Assembly: GCA_021783275.1 (NCBI GenBank)
Contig: JAJXUA010000013.1
Coordinates: 1-34,192 of the forward strand
Origin: Pseudomonadota bacterium
GTDB lineage: Bacteria; Pseudomonadota; Gammaproteobacteria; Burkholderiales; Thiobacillaceae
DNA length: 34,192 nt
Direction of reading: 5' to 3'
Positions 5,785 to 23,250 of the stretch are shown piece by piece. Under the pieces are notes generated by a model that worked only from the letters and a program-made list of their open reading frames with translations, made no database searches and had not been told where the DNA came from. A program made the translations under genes and the position numbers. The stretch's first letter is position 1; each line of letters starts with the position of its first letter.

Positions 5785-8600
5785 CCGGTATTGCGCATCC
5801 CTGCGGCGATGGCGTTGATGGAGCGCTTGAGCGGGGTGAGCCAGGTGTCCTGTTCGTGTTCCCACACGCTGCCGCTGCGATAGCGTTTCAGCATGCGGAC
5901 CTGGATGTGGTTGATGGGGTCGATGTAGGGACGGCGACGCGAAATCGACAGCGACAGCGCCGGGTTGTCTTCCAGCAGCGACTGGATACCGGCGATGTGT
6001 TTGACGCCCGCGACGGTGCGCGCGAATTCGTCGGCGATGGCGCGGTACACGGCCATGGCGTTGGGGTGTTCACACAGCCGTGCATATTCTTCGGCGATTT
6101 CGATATCGGCCTTGGTCAGCGCCATTTGCATGTTGGACAGCAAACCCCGGAAAAACGGCCATTCACGATACATGGCCTGCAGGTGGGCCAGGCCGTCGGC
6201 ATCGCTGGCCAGATAGGCCTGCAGGGCACTGCCGATGCCATACCAGGCCGGCAGGGTGTGGCGCGATTGCGCCCAGCCAAACACCCAGGGAATGGCGCGG
6301 ACGGATGCCAGCGAACGGTCGGATTTTTTGCGGTGCGAAGGACGGCTGCCGATATTGAGCAGGCCGATTTCGGTGACGGGAGTGCTTTCGTAAAAGTAAT
6401 CGATGAAGCCGGGCGTGGCGATCAGCGCACGGTAAGCGACTTCGCCCGCCGCCGCGATATCGCGCATCCGGTCCAGATACGCCTGCGGGTAACGCACTTC
6501 GCTTTGCGCCAGGGCCGTGGCGCTGGCTTTGAGCAGGCCGGTGATGCCCATGCCGATTTCGTAGTTGGCGGTTTCCGGGTTGCTGTATTTGTAATACAGC
6601 ATTTCACCCTGCTCGGTGAATTTGATCTCGCCGTTGACCGTGCCGGGGGGCTGCGACAGGATGGCTTCGTGCGTGGGGCCGCCGCCACGCCCCACCGTGC
6701 CGCCACGGCCATGAAACAGCCGGCACGCCACGCCGTGATGCTGGGTCAGCGCGATGATGGAAAGCTGGGCCTGATACAGATTCCAGTTGGACGCGAGGAT
6801 GCCGCCGTCCTTGCACGAATCGGAATAGCCCAGCATCACTTCCTGGCGATTGCCATTGGCCGAGATCAGCGCGCGATAGACCTTGTTCGACAGCAGCTGG
6901 TCGAGGATGGCTTCGCTGTGCTGCAGGTCTTCCACCGTTTCGAACAGCGGCGCCACCAGGATGCGGCTGAACCAGTCGCGGCCATTGTGCCCGCACAACC
7001 CCACCAGACGCGCCAGCAGCATGACCTCCATGACGTGCGAAGCGCTGTGGGTCATGGAAATGACATAGGCCCCGAACAGCTCATCGCCCACTTCGGCCTG
7101 CAGCTTGGCCATGCGGCGGAATACCGCCAGCGCCTCGCGCGCTTCGTCGTCCAGCGTGCTGTCGTCAACGTCCACGGGATCGATACGCCCGACCCAGGCA
7201 GCAAGCCGGTTCAGGCGCGCGTCCTCGGCCGCTTCGCTGTAGTCGAAATCGGGGTCGATCTGCGCCAGTACCGCACTCACGGTGCGCGTGTGGATGGTCG
7301 ATTCCTGGCGGATGTCGAGCTGCAACAAATGGAAACCGAAGCTTTCCGCCAGCCGGATCAGCGCCTGCAAATCCTGCATCGCCACGATGCGGTCGCCGTG
7401 GCTGATGAGCGAATCGCGCAGGAGGTGCAAATCCTCGATGAAGGCGGTGGCGTTTTCATACGCCAGATGGGGAATGAAACTGGGCACATCGGCCAGACAC
7501 TGCTGCACGTAAGACAGGTTGGCATCCAGCCGCGCCAGCATGATGGCCGCCATGCGGCGGTAAGGTTCGCGGCTGTAGATCTGCACGGCCGTGCCGCGAA
7601 ACACCTGGTCGGCGAATTCGGCTTCGTATTCGCCGAGACGCGCCATGAAGGCTTCTGACGGACTGCACCAGCCGCTGCTGTGGGTGAGTGTCTGGCGCAG
7701 GTCCAGCACGCGGGTGCGGTATTCGTCGAGCGCCGCCTGCATTTGCGTATGTACTGTCCATTCGGTGACATCGGCGGTGACGAAGGGGTTGCCGTCACGG
7801 TCGCCGCCGATCCACGAGCCGAAGCGGATGAAGCTGGGCACTACCACAGGCGCCGCGCCATCGGCGTTGACGCCATAATGCTTGCGCAGCGCTTTTTCAA
7901 AAAAGTGATACGCCTTGGGCACGGCTTCGAACAGGCTTTCACGCACGTAATACAGGCCATTGCGCACTTCGTCGCGCACTTCGAGCTTGGCGTTGCGCAA
8001 TTCGTCGGTACGCCACATGACCTGGATTTCGGCGGCCAGTTGCGATTCGAGCTCACGCTGGTCATTGACGCCCAGTGTGGGGCTGTAGAGCTGATCGCAG
8101 ATCAGGAAAACGCGACGCATGCCTTCCATCACCGCGCGACGGCGCGCTTCGGTCGGGTGGGCGGTGAATACCGGCGCGTAATGCAGGCGATTGACCATGT
8201 CCTGCAGGGTCGAGGCGGACAGTCCCTGATTCTTGAGCTCGCTGACCGTGCGGTCGAACGAGCCTTCCCACAGCGGCATCCCGTGCGACAGCATGCGGCG
8301 ACGGTTGCGGTGGGCGTAGCTTTCTTCGGCCACGTTCACCAGCTTGAAATAGCTGGAAAACGCCCGCACCACCAGCTCAATCTTGTCGGGCGACATGGTG
8401 TCGATCATCGCCATCAGTTCGGTGCGGCGCTGCTGGTCTTCTTCCTGATGCAAGTCGGCAAAGCCGCGACGCAGGGTTTCCACCGCGTCGAACACGTCTA
8501 CACCGGCAAACTGCAACACCACCTGGCCGAGCAGGGTGCCCAGCAATTTGACCTGCGCACGCAGATGATCATCGGTGAGGAGATGTTCGGGAGCATTCAT
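5781..8600 (-). CDS. ppc: Phosphoenolpyruvate carboxylase
   Basis: PEP carboxylase makes oxaloacetate from PEP and bicarbonate, refilling the citric acid cycle. With the ATG at 8600 the protein is 939 residues, within the bacterial range; readings that begin further upstream pass through the purL-ppc intergenic hairpin and are not credible. The catalytic histidine is in VFTAHPTEA (His148). The second active-site region includes GYSDSCKDGG and the glycine-rich FHGRGGTVGRGGGP loop, and the C-terminus ends in RNTG, close to the conserved -QNTG carboxy end of the family. The ribosome site is weak. A terminator-like hairpin lies 34 bases before the start. The next gene overlaps its stop as ATGA. 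Confidence 0.97.
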   Translation of the reverse strand: MNAPEHLLTDDHLRAQVKLLGTLLGQVVLQFAGVDVFDAVETLRRGFADLHQEEDQQRRTELMAMIDTMSPDKIELVVRAFSSYFKLVNVAEESYAHRNRRRMLSHGMPLWEGSFDRTVSELKNQGLSASTLQDMVNRLHYAPVFTAHPTEARRRAVMEGMRRVFLICDQLYSPTLGVNDQRELESQLAAEIQVMWRTDELRNAKLEVRDEVRNGLYYVRESLFEAVPKAYHFFEKALRKHYGVNADGAAPVVVPSFIRFGSWIGGDRDGNPFVTADVTEWTVHTQMQAALDEYRTRVLDLRQTLTHSSGWCSPSEAFMARLGEYEAEFADQVFRGTAVQIYSREPYRRMAAIMLARLDANLSYVQQCLADVPSFIPHLAYENATAFIEDLHLLRDSLISHGDRIVAMQDLQALIRLAESFGFHLLQLDIRQESTIHTRTVSAVLAQIDPDFDYSEAAEDARLNRLAAWVGRIDPVDVDDSTLDDEAREALAVFRRMAKLQAEVGDELFGAYVISMTHSASHVMEVMLLARLVGLCGHNGRDWFSRILVAPLFETVEDLQHSEAILDQLLSNKVYRALISANGNRQEVMLGYSDSCKDGGILASNWNLYQAQLSIIALTQHHGVACRLFHGRGGTVGRGGGPTHEAILSQPPGTVNGEIKFTEQGEMLYYKYSNPETANYEIGMGITGLLKASATALAQSEVRYPQAYLDRMRDIAAAGEVAYRALIATPGFIDYFYESTPVTEIGLLNIGSRPSHRKKSDRSLASVRAIPWVFGWAQSRHTLPAWYGIGSALQAYLASDADGLAHLQAMYREWPFFRGLLSNMQMALTKADIEIAEEYARLCEHPNAMAVYRAIADEFARTVAGVKHIAGIQSLLEDNPALSLSISRRRPYIDPINHIQVRMLKRYRSGSVWEHEQDTWLTPLKRSINAIAAGMRNTG

Positions 8601-8633
8601 GTTCAGGTCATCTCGGCTCAGAAACGGGACGCT

Positions 8634-8656
8634 AAAAACCAATACGGTCGTATTGG
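8634..8656 (-). terminator. Rho-independent terminator between purL and ppc
   Basis: On the minus strand CCAATAC, loop GACC and GTATTGG form a perfect 7-bp stem followed by five T. It lies about 70 bases after the purL stop and only 33 bases before the ppc ATG, so it ends purL transcripts and could also act as an attenuator if ppc is transcribed from further upstream. Confidence 0.7.
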
Positions 8657-8724
8657 GCAGGTTTTTATTCGGATCAGCAGCACGGAGCCGAAGGATGAGC
8701 GCATTTTCGCATAGGCCCCCGCCA

Positions 8725-11700
8725 TCACCCAACCGCACGCCGGGCGTTCTGAAACAGCCGCAGCCACGGGCTGGCACCGCGCATTCCCGGGGGTTTCCAC
8801 GACCATTGTGCGGCGCGGAACACCCTTTCGGGATGCGGCATCAGGATGCTGAAACGGCCATGGTCGGTGGTAAAGCCGGTCAAGCCGCCTGCCGAGCCAT
8901 TGGGGTTCATGGGGTAGCACACGGTGGCGGCGCCCCGGTGATCGACATAGCGCAGGGTGGCGTGTGCCGCAGCCGCATGGGCGGGGTCGCGGAATTCGAC
9001 CCGGCCTTCGCCGTGTGACACCGCAATCGGCATCACCGACCCCGCCATGCCGGCAAAAAACAGCGAAGGTGACTCGAGCACTTCGACCAGCGAGAAACGG
9101 GCTTCGAACTGCTCCGACAGGTTGCGCTCGAAACGCGGCCAGGCAGCAGCGCCGGGGATCAGCTCATGCAGCTGGCTCATCATCTGGCAACCATTGCATA
9201 CGCCCAGCGCAAAGCTGTCGGCGCGCGCGAAGAACGCGGCAAACTGGTCGCGCGCGCGGGTGTTGAAAAGGATGGATTTCGCCCAGCCGCCCCCCGCACC
9301 GAGCACGTCGCCGTAGCTGAATCCGCCGCAGGCCGCGAGCCCGGCAAAGTCGCCCAGACTGACCCGCCCGGACAGGATATCGCTCATGTGCACATCGGTT
9401 GCGGCGAATCCTGCGGCATCAAACGCCGCCGCCATTTCCACCTGGCCGTTGACGCCCTGTTCACGCAGCACGGCCACACGCGGACGCTGGCCGCTGGCGA
9501 TCCAGGGCGCGGCAATGTCGTCAGCCGCATCAAACACCGGTGCGCAGCGCAGCCCCGGATCGCGGGCATCGGCGTGCGTGGCGAATTCCTGTTCGGCACA
9601 AACCGGGTTGTCGCGCAGCCGGGCGATTTCGTAGCTGGTGCGCGCCCAGACGCGCTGCAGGTCAATCCGCGCTTGGTCAAAACAGGCTTTGCCGCCACGC
9701 ATCATACGGAAACGGTCGGTCGTATTGGGCTGGCCCACAACATGGAATTCGCCGCGCAAATCGGCGTCCATGAATGCCTGCATCACCGCCTGGGTGTCAC
9801 TGCGCCGCACCTGCAATACGGCACCGGCTTCCTCATTGAACAGCACATTGAAAATGCGGTGCGAGACATCGCCTTCTGTGAGCAGCTCAGGTTCGGGCAT
9901 GCCTTCGTCTTCGACTTCATGACGAATCTGGTCGAGGCACAGTTCGTCCACGTCGAGATCGATCCCGCAGTGTCCCGCAAACGCCATTTCGGCCAGCGTA
10001 ACGAACAGTCCGCCGTCTGAACGGTCGTGATAGGCCAGCAGCTTGCCCGCTGCACTGAGCGCCTGCACGGTAGTGAAAAACGCAGCAAGCGCCTGAGTGG
10101 TCGGCGCATCCGGACAGCGGTCGCCGACCTGTCGGTACGCCTGCGCAAAGCTCGACGCGCCCAGCCGGTTTTTGCCCAGCCCCAGATCAATCAGGATGAG
10201 ATCGCTGTCGCCACAGTCGGTGCGCAGTTGCGGGGTGAGATGCGCGGTGGCGTCGGGGGTATTGGCAAAGGCGGAAATCACCAGCGAGATCGGCGATGTC
10301 ACCTGCTTTTTTTCGGTGCCCTGCTGCCACACCGATTTCATGCTCATCGAATCCTTGCCCACCGGGATCGAGATGCCCAGCGCCTGACAGTACTGCGACA
10401 CCGCCGACACGGTATCGAACAGCGCGGCGTCTTCACCCGGATGCCCGGCCGGTGCCATCCAGTTGGCGGACAGCTTGACCGCAGTCAGCCCGGCCACCCG
10501 TGCTGCGGCGAGATTGGTGATGGCTTCGACGACGGCCATGCGTCCGGAGGCCGGCGCGTCGATCAGGGCCAGCGGGGCTTTTTCACCCACGGAAAAAACC
10601 TCGCCCTGCGTGGTTTGGTAGCCCGCCAGCGTAATCGCGCAATCCGCCACCGGCACCTGCCACGGTCCCACGCACTGGTCACGCGCAGTGAGACCGCCAA
10701 CACTACGGTCGCCGATCGAGATCAGGAACATTTTTGAAGCCACACCCGGCATGGCCAACACGCGATCAACCGCATCTTTCAAGTCGATGCCATCAAGCGC
10801 CAGCGGCGCGGGCAGCGTCGTCTGATGCACGACATCGCGCGTCATCCTGGGCGGCTTGCCGAGGATGACATCGAGGCTCACATCCACTGGCGCATTCTGG
10901 AAATGGCTGTCGGTTACCTGCAAGTGATCATCTGCTGTGGCCTCGCCCAGCACAGCAAACGGGCAGCGTTCGCGCTCGCAGATCGCACGGAATTCGCCGA
11001 TGCGATCCGGCGGAATCGCCAGCACGTAGCGCTCCTGCGCTTCGTTGCACCAGATTTCACGCGGCGACATGCCGGGTTCTTCCGACGGCACGGCGCGCAG
11101 TTCGAAGCGCCCGCCCCGGCCGCCGCCGTGCACCAGCTCGGGCAACGCGTTGGACAGCCCCCCCGCGCCCACGTCATGGATCGACAGGATGGGATTGTGC
11201 GCGCCCAGCTGCCAGCAGCGATCGATGACTTCCTGCGCGCGCCGTTCCATTTCCGGGTTGCCGCGCTGCACTGAATCGAAATCCAGATTGGCAGCATTGC
11301 TGCCGGTATCCATCGACGACGCTGCGCCGCCCCCCAGGCCGATCAGCATGCCGGGGCCACCCAGTTGTATTAGCAGCGTGCCGGTGGGCAGCATTTTCTT
11401 GGCGACATGATCGTCGCGGATGCTGCCCATGCCCCCCGCCAGCATGATGGGCTTGTGATAGCCGCGACGCTGACCGGCCACGGTTTCTTCGAAGCTGCGG
11501 AAATAGCCTGCCAGATTGGGGCGGCCAAATTCGTTGTTGAAGGCCGCCGCGCCGATGGGGCCTTCGAGCATGATCGCCAGCGGGGTGACGATGCGCTCGG
11601 GCTTGCCGTAGGCGTCGGCTTCCCACGGCTGGGTGTAGCCGGGAATGTTGAGGTTGGACACCGAAAACCCGCACAAGCCGGCCTTGGGCTTGGAGCCGGT

Positions 11701-12681
11701 GCCGGTAGCGCCTTCATCGCGTATTTCGCCGCCGCTGCCGGTAGCAGCACCGGGGAAGGGCGAAATCGCGGTCGGATGGTTGTGCGTTTCCACTTTCATC
11801 AGCACATGGGTGAGCTCATGGCTGTAGGCATAGTGACCATCGGCGCGCGGGTAGAAGCGGTCAACGCCCACGCCTTCGATCACCGACGAATTATCCGAAT
11901 ACGCCACCACCGTGCCTTCGGGGTGCGCCGCATGGGTATCGCGAATCATGCCGAACAGCGTCTTGTCGCACGCTTCGCCATCGATCACCCAGCTGGCGTT
12001 GAATATCTTGTGGCGGCAGTGTTCGGAATTGGCCTGCGCAAACATCATCAATTCCACATCCGTGGGATTGCGGCCAATGCGGGTGAAATTCTCGACCAGG
12101 TAATCGACTTCGTCGTCCGACAGCGCCAGACCCAGATCGCGATTCGCCGTTTCCAGCGCTGCCCGCCCACCCTGCAACACCTCCACCGCGGTCAGGCTGC
12201 GCGGCGCGACGTGCTGGAACAGCATCGCCGCCGCGTCGAGCGAGGGCAGCACCGCCTCGGTCATGCGGTCATGCAGCCAGGGCAGCACCTGCGCACGTGC
12301 AGCATCGGTCAGCGTGGCTCCGTGGGTATCCGTCAGCCGCCAGGCCACCGCGCGCTCCACCCGCAGCAATCCCGGGATGCCGCAGTTGCGGAGGATATCG
12401 CTGGCTTTGGAGGACCACGGCGAAATGGTGCCGGGACGCGGGGTCACCAGCCACTGCACGGTTTCGGCATCCGGTGCGGAGATCGCCTCGCCGTAGCTCA
12501 AGGCTGCGGTCAGCTGCTGCATCGCCTGCGCATCCAGGGCCTGCGCCAGTTCGACGAAATGCCAGTAACGCGCCTGCATGTCGCCCAGCAGCACGCCTGC
12601 ACGCGCCGCCTCGTGACGGATTTTTTCAAGGCGAAAGGGCGACAGCGCGCGCGCGCCGGGTAGCGAAACCAGAACAGACAT
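8725..12681 (-). CDS. purL: Phosphoribosylformylglycinamidine synthase (large, single-chain PurL)
   Basis: This ATP-dependent enzyme performs the fourth step of purine synthesis, converting FGAR and glutamine to FGAM. At 1318 residues it is the single-chain proteobacterial form that contains PurS-like, PurL and PurQ-like parts. The N-terminal domain covers about 1-170. The first AIRS-type ATPase module carries [14 protein letters not shown] and the Gly-rich [20 protein letters not shown] stretch, and the duplicated second half follows. The C-terminal glutaminase has the nucleophile Cys1162 in GVCNGCQMM and the His/Glu pair in MPHPERV near the end. The start ATG at 12681 gives the normal N-terminus; no strong ribosome site is visible. 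A possible -10 box lies 29 bases upstream. It is monocistronic, ending at the hairpin before ppc. Confidence 0.97.
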   Translation of the reverse strand: MSVLVSLPGARALSPFRLEKIRHEAARAGVLLGDMQARYWHFVELAQALDAQAMQQLTAALSYGEAISAPDAETVQWLVTPRPGTISPWSSKASDILRNCGIPGLLRVERAVAWRLTDTHGATLTDAARAQVLPWLHDRMTEAVLPSLDAAAMLFQHVAPRSLTAVEVLQGGRAALETANRDLGLALSDDEVDYLVENFTRIGRNPTDVELMMFAQANSEHCRHKIFNASWVIDGEACDKTLFGMIRDTHAAHPEGTVVAYSDNSSVIEGVGVDRFYPRADGHYAYSHELTHVLMKVETHNHPTAISPFPGAATGSGGEIRDEGATGTGSKPKAGLCGFSVSNLNIPGYTQPWEADAYGKPERIVTPLAIMLEGPIGAAAFNNEFGRPNLAGYFRSFEETVAGQRRGYHKPIMLAGGMGSIRDDHVAKKMLPTGTLLIQLGGPGMLIGLGGGAASSMDTGSNAANLDFDSVQRGNPEMERRAQEVIDRCWQLGAHNPILSIHDVGAGGLSNALPELVHGGGRGGRFELRAVPSEEPGMSPREIWCNEAQERYVLAIPPDRIGEFRAICERERCPFAVLGEATADDHLQVTDSHFQNAPVDVSLDVILGKPPRMTRDVVHQTTLPAPLALDGIDLKDAVDRVLAMPGVASKMFLISIGDRSVGGLTARDQCVGPWQVPVADCAITLAGYQTTQGEVFSVGEKAPLALIDAPASGRMAVVEAITNLAAARVAGLTAVKLSANWMAPAGHPGEDAALFDTVSAVSQYCQALGISIPVGKDSMSMKSVWQQGTEKKQVTSPISLVISAFANTPDATAHLTPQLRTDCGDSDLILIDLGLGKNRLGASSFAQAYRQVGDRCPDAPTTQALAAFFTTVQALSAAGKLLAYHDRSDGGLFVTLAEMAFAGHCGIDLDVDELCLDQIRHEVEDEGMPEPELLTEGDVSHRIFNVLFNEEAGAVLQVRRSDTQAVMQAFMDADLRGEFHVVGQPNTTDRFRMMRGGKACFDQARIDLQRVWARTSYEIARLRDNPVCAEQEFATHADARDPGLRCAPVFDAADDIAAPWIASGQRPRVAVLREQGVNGQVEMAAAFDAAGFAATDVHMSDILSGRVSLGDFAGLAACGGFSYGDVLGAGGGWAKSILFNTRARDQFAAFFARADSFALGVCNGCQMMSQLHELIPGAAAWPRFERNLSEQFEARFSLVEVLESPSLFFAGMAGSVMPIAVSHGEGRVEFRDPAHAAAAHATLRYVDHRGAATVCYPMNPNGSAGGLTGFTTDHGRFSILMPHPERVFRAAQWSWKPPGMRGASPWLRLFQNARRAVG

Positions 12682-12710
12682 GAGCGACTTTGCAGACAGG
12701 CAAAGGCGCT

Positions 12711-12716
12711 ATTTTA
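12711..12716 (-). promoter_or_regulatory. Possible -10 box of purL (TAAAAT)
   Basis: TAAAAT on the minus strand lies 29 bases before the purL ATG. No good -35 box is seen at 16-18 bases. It is the only AT-rich hexamer in a GC-rich leader downstream of the palindromic repeat. Confidence 0.3.
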
Positions 12717-12751
12717 GCCGATAGGCTGGAGCAATCCGGCGGCGGGAGGGC

Positions 12752-12887
12752 GGGTCAGAGCCAATACTGTTCGATTTGGCTAATCCACTTCGCACCGTTC
12801 GCCCTGAGCCTGTCGAAGGGCAGCGCTTCGACAGGCTCAGGGCGAACGGTTTTGGGGTTAAATGAACAGCATTGGTGGGGTCAGAGC
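12752..12887. repeat. Composite intergenic repeat with flanking direct and inverted copies
   Basis: The ten-base sequence GGGTCAGAGC occurs directly repeated at 12752-12761 and 12878-12887. Just inside these, CCAATACTGTTC (12761-12772) and GAACAGCATTGG (12864-12875) are inverted copies with one mismatch, and the centre holds a perfect palindrome. The layout resembles a small non-autonomous element or a REP-type composite with terminal inverted repeats and a flanking duplication. The right-hand GGGTCAGAGC copy also supplies the stop codon of the DUF3330 gene. Confidence 0.55.
12794..12850. repeat. Perfect 25-bp-arm palindrome (dispersed CTTCGACAGGCTCAG-type repeat)
   Basis: Bases 12794-12818 are the exact reverse complement of 12826-12850, with a seven-base loop (GGCAGCG). 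Each arm contains CTTCGACAGGCTCAGG or its complement, a sequence I recall as a common intergenic repeat in many proteobacterial genomes. It lies between the DUF3330 gene and purL, both on the minus strand, and the RNA hairpin would be very stable, so it may block readthrough or stabilise the upstream 3' end. Confidence 0.9.
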
Positions 12888-13102
12888 GGGTTTTTAGTCT
12901 TCGGCGGGCGGGTTTGCCGACGCCATACGGCAAGACAATCCAGGCCGCAGAAATACTGGACATAGTCCTGCACATCGACGGATTGCGCCCCATCCAGCGG
13001 AATTTCCTGCAAACAGACGGTGCAATTGACGCGCTCACAGCTGGGCTCGTCGTCGCAGTTCACCACGCGCCCACCCGAAGGATTGAAATGTGAGGGATGC
13101 AT
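12881..13102 (-). CDS. DUF3330-like Cys-rich small protein
   Basis: The 73-residue protein has six cysteines (16, 22, 27, 30, 52, 56). The pairs C27-x2-C30 and C52-x3-C56, with the segment IPLDGAQSVDVQDYVQYFCGLDC between and across them, look like a small treble-clef or zinc-ribbon metal-binding fold and match the DUF3330 pattern as I know it. The ATG at 13102 is preceded by a strong AGGAGGGG ribosome site. It lies 98 bases after galU on the same strand. The last residues (RRQTRPPKTKNPL) run into the flanking direct repeat, which provides the TGA stop, so the original C-terminus may have been altered. DUF3330 members occur on mobile elements as well as chromosomes; metal sensing or binding is possible but unproven. 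Confidence 0.75.
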   Translation of the reverse strand: MHPSHFNPSGGRVVNCDDEPSCERVNCTVCLQEIPLDGAQSVDVQDYVQYFCGLDCLAVWRRQTRPPKTKNPL

Positions 13103-13200
13103 GGCCCCTCCTGTCAGGTTTGACGATGCTTGCAGTCTAGTTCAGCACCGGCAAGCCGCAAGCCTGCGTTCCTGCTGCACCCGGCCGCGCCCAGACACAA

Positions 13201-14070
13201 TCAAGCCGTGCGCGACTTGAGATAGGCCGAGAATTCGTCCCGCACTTCGGGGTGCTTGAGTGCGTATTCCACCGTGGCCTGCAAATACCCCAGCTTGCTG
13301 CCGCAGTCATAGCGGATGCCGTCGTAGGCATAGGCCAGCACCTGCTGTTCTTTCAGCAGCGCGGCAATGGCATCGGTGAGTTGCAGTTCGCCCCCGGCAC
13401 CGGGCTTCAGATGCTGGATGTGGTGAAAAATACGCGGCGTGAGGATGTAACGCCCGACCACACCCAGGGTCGAGGGTGCATCTTCAGGCTTGGGTTTTTC
13501 GACGATGGCATTGACGCGCGACACCCGTTCGGCCATGGGACTGGAATCGACGATGCCGTAGGCGGCGGTTTCTTCCGGCGCCACCTGCTGCACGCCGAGT
13601 ACCGAGCACTGGTAGTAGCTGTATTGATCGACCATCTGCTTCATCACCGCCGGGCTGCCGTCGAGCAGGTCGTCGGCAAGGATGACGGCAAAGGGTTCGT
13701 TGCCGACGACCGGCTGCGCGCACAGCACGGCATGCCCCAGACCGAGCGCTTCCGCCTGGCGGATATAGATGAAATTCACCCCCGCCGGGCGGATCGACTG
13801 CACCAGTTCGAGTACGCGATTCTTGCCGCGCGCGGCGAGTTCGGTTTCCAGTTCGTAGGCTTTGTCGAAGTGATCTTCGACCGTGCGCTTGGTGCGGCTG
13901 GAAATGAAAATGATATCGGTGATGCCCGCGTCCATTGCCTCTTCCACCGCATACTGGATCAGGGGTTTATCGACGATCGGCAGCATCTCCTTGGGGCTGG
14001 CCTTGGTGGCGGGGAGAAACCGGGTGCCGAGACCGGCCACGGGGAATACGGCTTTTTTGACTTTTTGCAT
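13201..14070 (-). CDS. galU: UTP-glucose-1-phosphate uridylyltransferase
   Basis: GalU joins UTP and glucose-1-phosphate to give UDP-glucose for LPS, exopolysaccharide and trehalose-type products. The nucleotide-binding N-terminus [20 protein letters not shown] (8-27) with the following [18 protein letters not shown] is diagnostic, and the length of 289 residues matches betaproteobacterial GalU. I chose the ATG at 14070 because AGGA lies about eight bases upstream and the product starts [10 protein letters not shown] as in relatives. An in-frame ATG at 14097 overlaps the ligA stop (ATGA) and would add nine residues; it lacks a ribosome site but could be used through coupling. The gene is the last of the eno-ftsB-zipA-ligA-galU block. 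Confidence 0.95.
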   Translation of the reverse strand: MQKVKKAVFPVAGLGTRFLPATKASPKEMLPIVDKPLIQYAVEEAMDAGITDIIFISSRTKRTVEDHFDKAYELETELAARGKNRVLELVQSIRPAGVNFIYIRQAEALGLGHAVLCAQPVVGNEPFAVILADDLLDGSPAVMKQMVDQYSYYQCSVLGVQQVAPEETAAYGIVDSSPMAERVSRVNAIVEKPKPEDAPSTLGVVGRYILTPRIFHHIQHLKPGAGGELQLTDAIAALLKEQQVLAYAYDGIRYDCGSKLGYLQATVEYALKHPEVRDEFSAYLKSRTA

Positions 14071-14093
14071 ACCACTTTCCTGAGACTTGGATT

Positions 14094-17395
<3,302 letters not shown>

Positions 17396-17398
17396 TAT

Positions 17399-19025
<1,627 letters not shown>

Positions 19026-19100
19026 TTAGTCCTGCAAGAACGAATGCGCTGCCATTCGGTTCGAGAACCCGAATCAGCACGCCCGCTCCTCCGTCATTTT

Positions 19101-21624
<2,524 letters not shown>

Positions 21625-21648
21625 GCTCAATGTCACGCGGCGCGTTTT

Positions 21649-22431
21649 TTATGGCCCGGCGCGCTGTCGCGCCACCTCGAATACCGCCACGGCCAGCGCG
21701 GCGGCGGCATTCAGTGACTCCACCTGTCCCGCCATGGGGATGCTCACCGTGGCCGTGGCTGCCGCGCGTGCAGCCGGTGACAGCCCGGCTCCTTCATTGC
21801 CGACCAGCAGCGCCAGCGGGTGGGTCAGCACACGGTCATACAGGCGTGTGTTTTCGCCCAGCGCCAGCGCCAGGCTGTCCCCGGCAAACCCGGCCAGCCA
21901 CGTGACCAGGTCCACGCCGGTTTGCAGCGGCAGCACGAACTGCGCCCCCTGCCCCCCGCGCAGCGCCTTGGGCGACCACGGATCGTGACAGCCCGGCGAC
22001 AGTACGGCACCGGTGGCCCCGGCTGCGGCTGCGGTGCGCAGCATCGCACCGAGATTACCGGGGTCCTGGATATCTTCCAGAACCACGATCAGGGGGACGG
22101 CTTCGATTGCGGGCGGGCTCAGCCAGGCGGCTTCGGCCAGCACTCCGCCCGGGGTGGCGACAGGCGACAATGCAGCAAACAGGGGGTCGGGCAGGGTGAC
22201 GATTCTGGCCTGCGGGCAGCGGGCGGCGATGGGGGCCAGCCGGGCTGCGTCCAGCGACACGGCGCGCACCAGGGTAGCGGGGCTGCCGCCCGCATCCAGG
22301 TATGCGGCCAGAACATGCTCGCCGTCGAGCAGGGTCATCCGGGCTTCGCGCCGGGCGCGCGACGAGTCGGCGAGTTTCTTCAGGCGTTTGTAAACAGGAT
22401 TGTCGCGCGAGGTAATCGGGCTTTCATTCAT
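21649..22431 (-). CDS. TrmH/SpoU-family RNA 2'-O-methyltransferase
   Basis: The 260-residue product is a SPOUT-class methyltransferase. An N-terminal substrate-binding domain (about 1-105, with SRDNPVYKRLKKL at 8-20) precedes the knotted catalytic domain with motif 1 LEDIQDPGNLGAMLRTA (118-134), motif 2 LLVGNEGAGLS (208-218) and motif 3 VSIPMAGQVESLNAAAALAV (229-248). The residues Asn126, Arg132, Glu213 and Asn241 fit the conserved set. The family includes rRNA and tRNA enzymes, and I cannot tell the target. The ATG at 22431 lacks a ribosome site and is directly preceded by the hairpin GCCGC-loop-GCGGC. A TTG at 22449 is an alternative start. It lies between pdxJ and pyrG; acpS, often found after pdxJ, is absent. 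Confidence 0.9.
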   Translation of the reverse strand: MNESPITSRDNPVYKRLKKLADSSRARREARMTLLDGEHVLAAYLDAGGSPATLVRAVSLDAARLAPIAARCPQARIVTLPDPLFAALSPVATPGGVLAEAAWLSPPAIEAVPLIVVLEDIQDPGNLGAMLRTAAAAGATGAVLSPGCHDPWSPKALRGGQGAQFVLPLQTGVDLVTWLAGFAGDSLALALGENTRLYDRVLTHPLALLVGNEGAGLSPAARAAATATVSIPMAGQVESLNAAAALAVAVFEVARQRAGP

Positions 22432-22518
22432 GCCGCGATTATGCGGCAAAGCCCGCCTGCAATTGCGCGCGCGGAGGTCGGACAGCCCCAGACGGGAAGG
22501 CGTGAAATCCGCGCAGGG

Positions 22519-23250
22519 TCACGCGCAGCGTGCAGCCACCATCAGTCGCTTCATCTCCGCCACGGCTTCTTTCCACCCCACGAACAGTGCCTGCGCGACG
22601 ATGGCATGGCCGATGTTCAGTTCATGGATGCCCGGCAGCGCGGCTATAGGCTGGACGTTATGGTAGGTGAGGCCATGGCCGGCATTCACCGTGAGTCCAA
22701 TCCCCTGACCGTACGCGACCGCCCTGCGGATGCGCTCGAACTCGGCGATGCGCGCAGTGTCGGTCGCTGCGTCGGCGTACGCACCGGTATGGATTTCGAC
22801 GACAGGCGCGCCGCACAGGCGGGCAGCGTCGAGCTGACTGAAATCGGGGTCGATGAACAGCGACACGCGGATACCAGCGTCAGCCAGACGCTGGCAGGCA
22901 TCGGCAATTTTGGGCTGCTGCCCGTGCACGTCGAGACCGCCTTCAGTGGTGAGTTCCTCGCGTTTTTCGGGTACCAGACAGACATCCTGCGGCCGGGTCG
23001 CCAGCGCGATGTCGAGCATGGCTGCGGTGACCGCCATTTCCAGATTCATTTTGGTCTTCAGTACCTGGCGCAGGATGGCCACGTCGGCGTCCTGAATGTG
23101 GCGGCGGTCTTCGCGCAGATGCAGGGTAATCGAATCGGCACCAGCGGTTTCAGCCAGCAGCGCGGCTTCGACCGGGCTGGGATAACGGGTCTTGCGGGCT
23201 TGTCGCAGCGTGGCGATATGGTCTATGTTGACGCCGAGATAAATACTCAT
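22519..23250 (-). CDS. pdxJ: Pyridoxine 5'-phosphate synthase PdxJ
   Basis: PdxJ condenses 1-deoxyxylulose-5-phosphate with 3-amino-2-oxopropyl phosphate to make pyridoxine 5'-phosphate (vitamin B6). The 243-residue barrel protein starts [19 protein letters not shown], with the conserved [12 protein letters not shown] stretch, and has [13 protein letters not shown] (42-54), [18 protein letters not shown] (91-108), VSLFIDPD and the phosphate-site segment [10 protein letters not shown]. The ATG at 23250 overlaps the recO stop as ATGA. The recO-pdxJ pair is conserved in Proteobacteria. Confidence 0.97.
   Translation of the reverse strand: MSIYLGVNIDHIATLRQARKTRYPSPVEAALLAETAGADSITLHLREDRRHIQDADVAILRQVLKTKMNLEMAVTAAMLDIALATRPQDVCLVPEKREELTTEGGLDVHGQQPKIADACQRLADAGIRVSLFIDPDFSQLDAARLCGAPVVEIHTGAYADAATDTARIAEFERIRRAVAYGQGIGLTVNAGHGLTYHNVQPIAALPGIHELNIGHAIVAQALFVGWKEAVAEMKRLMVAARCA

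Noticed and set aside
8645-8658. 14-base match between the purL-ppc hairpin and purL coding sequence at 9717-9730
   Set aside because: In 34 kb a few 14-base matches are expected by chance, and the purL copy encodes conserved residues.
5739-8714. Two long plus-strand frames (639 and 344 codons) opposite ppc
   Set aside because: Antisense shadows of ppc with low-complexity His/Arg/Gly composition and no family motif.
11407-12663. 418-codon plus-strand frame opposite purL
   Set aside because: Antisense shadow of the N-terminal half of purL; purL itself has all catalytic motifs.
19054-19074. Imperfect inverted repeat between kdsA and eno as a terminator
   Set aside because: No T run follows and one base is bulged; eno is likely co-transcribed or has its own promoter, and nothing further supports it.
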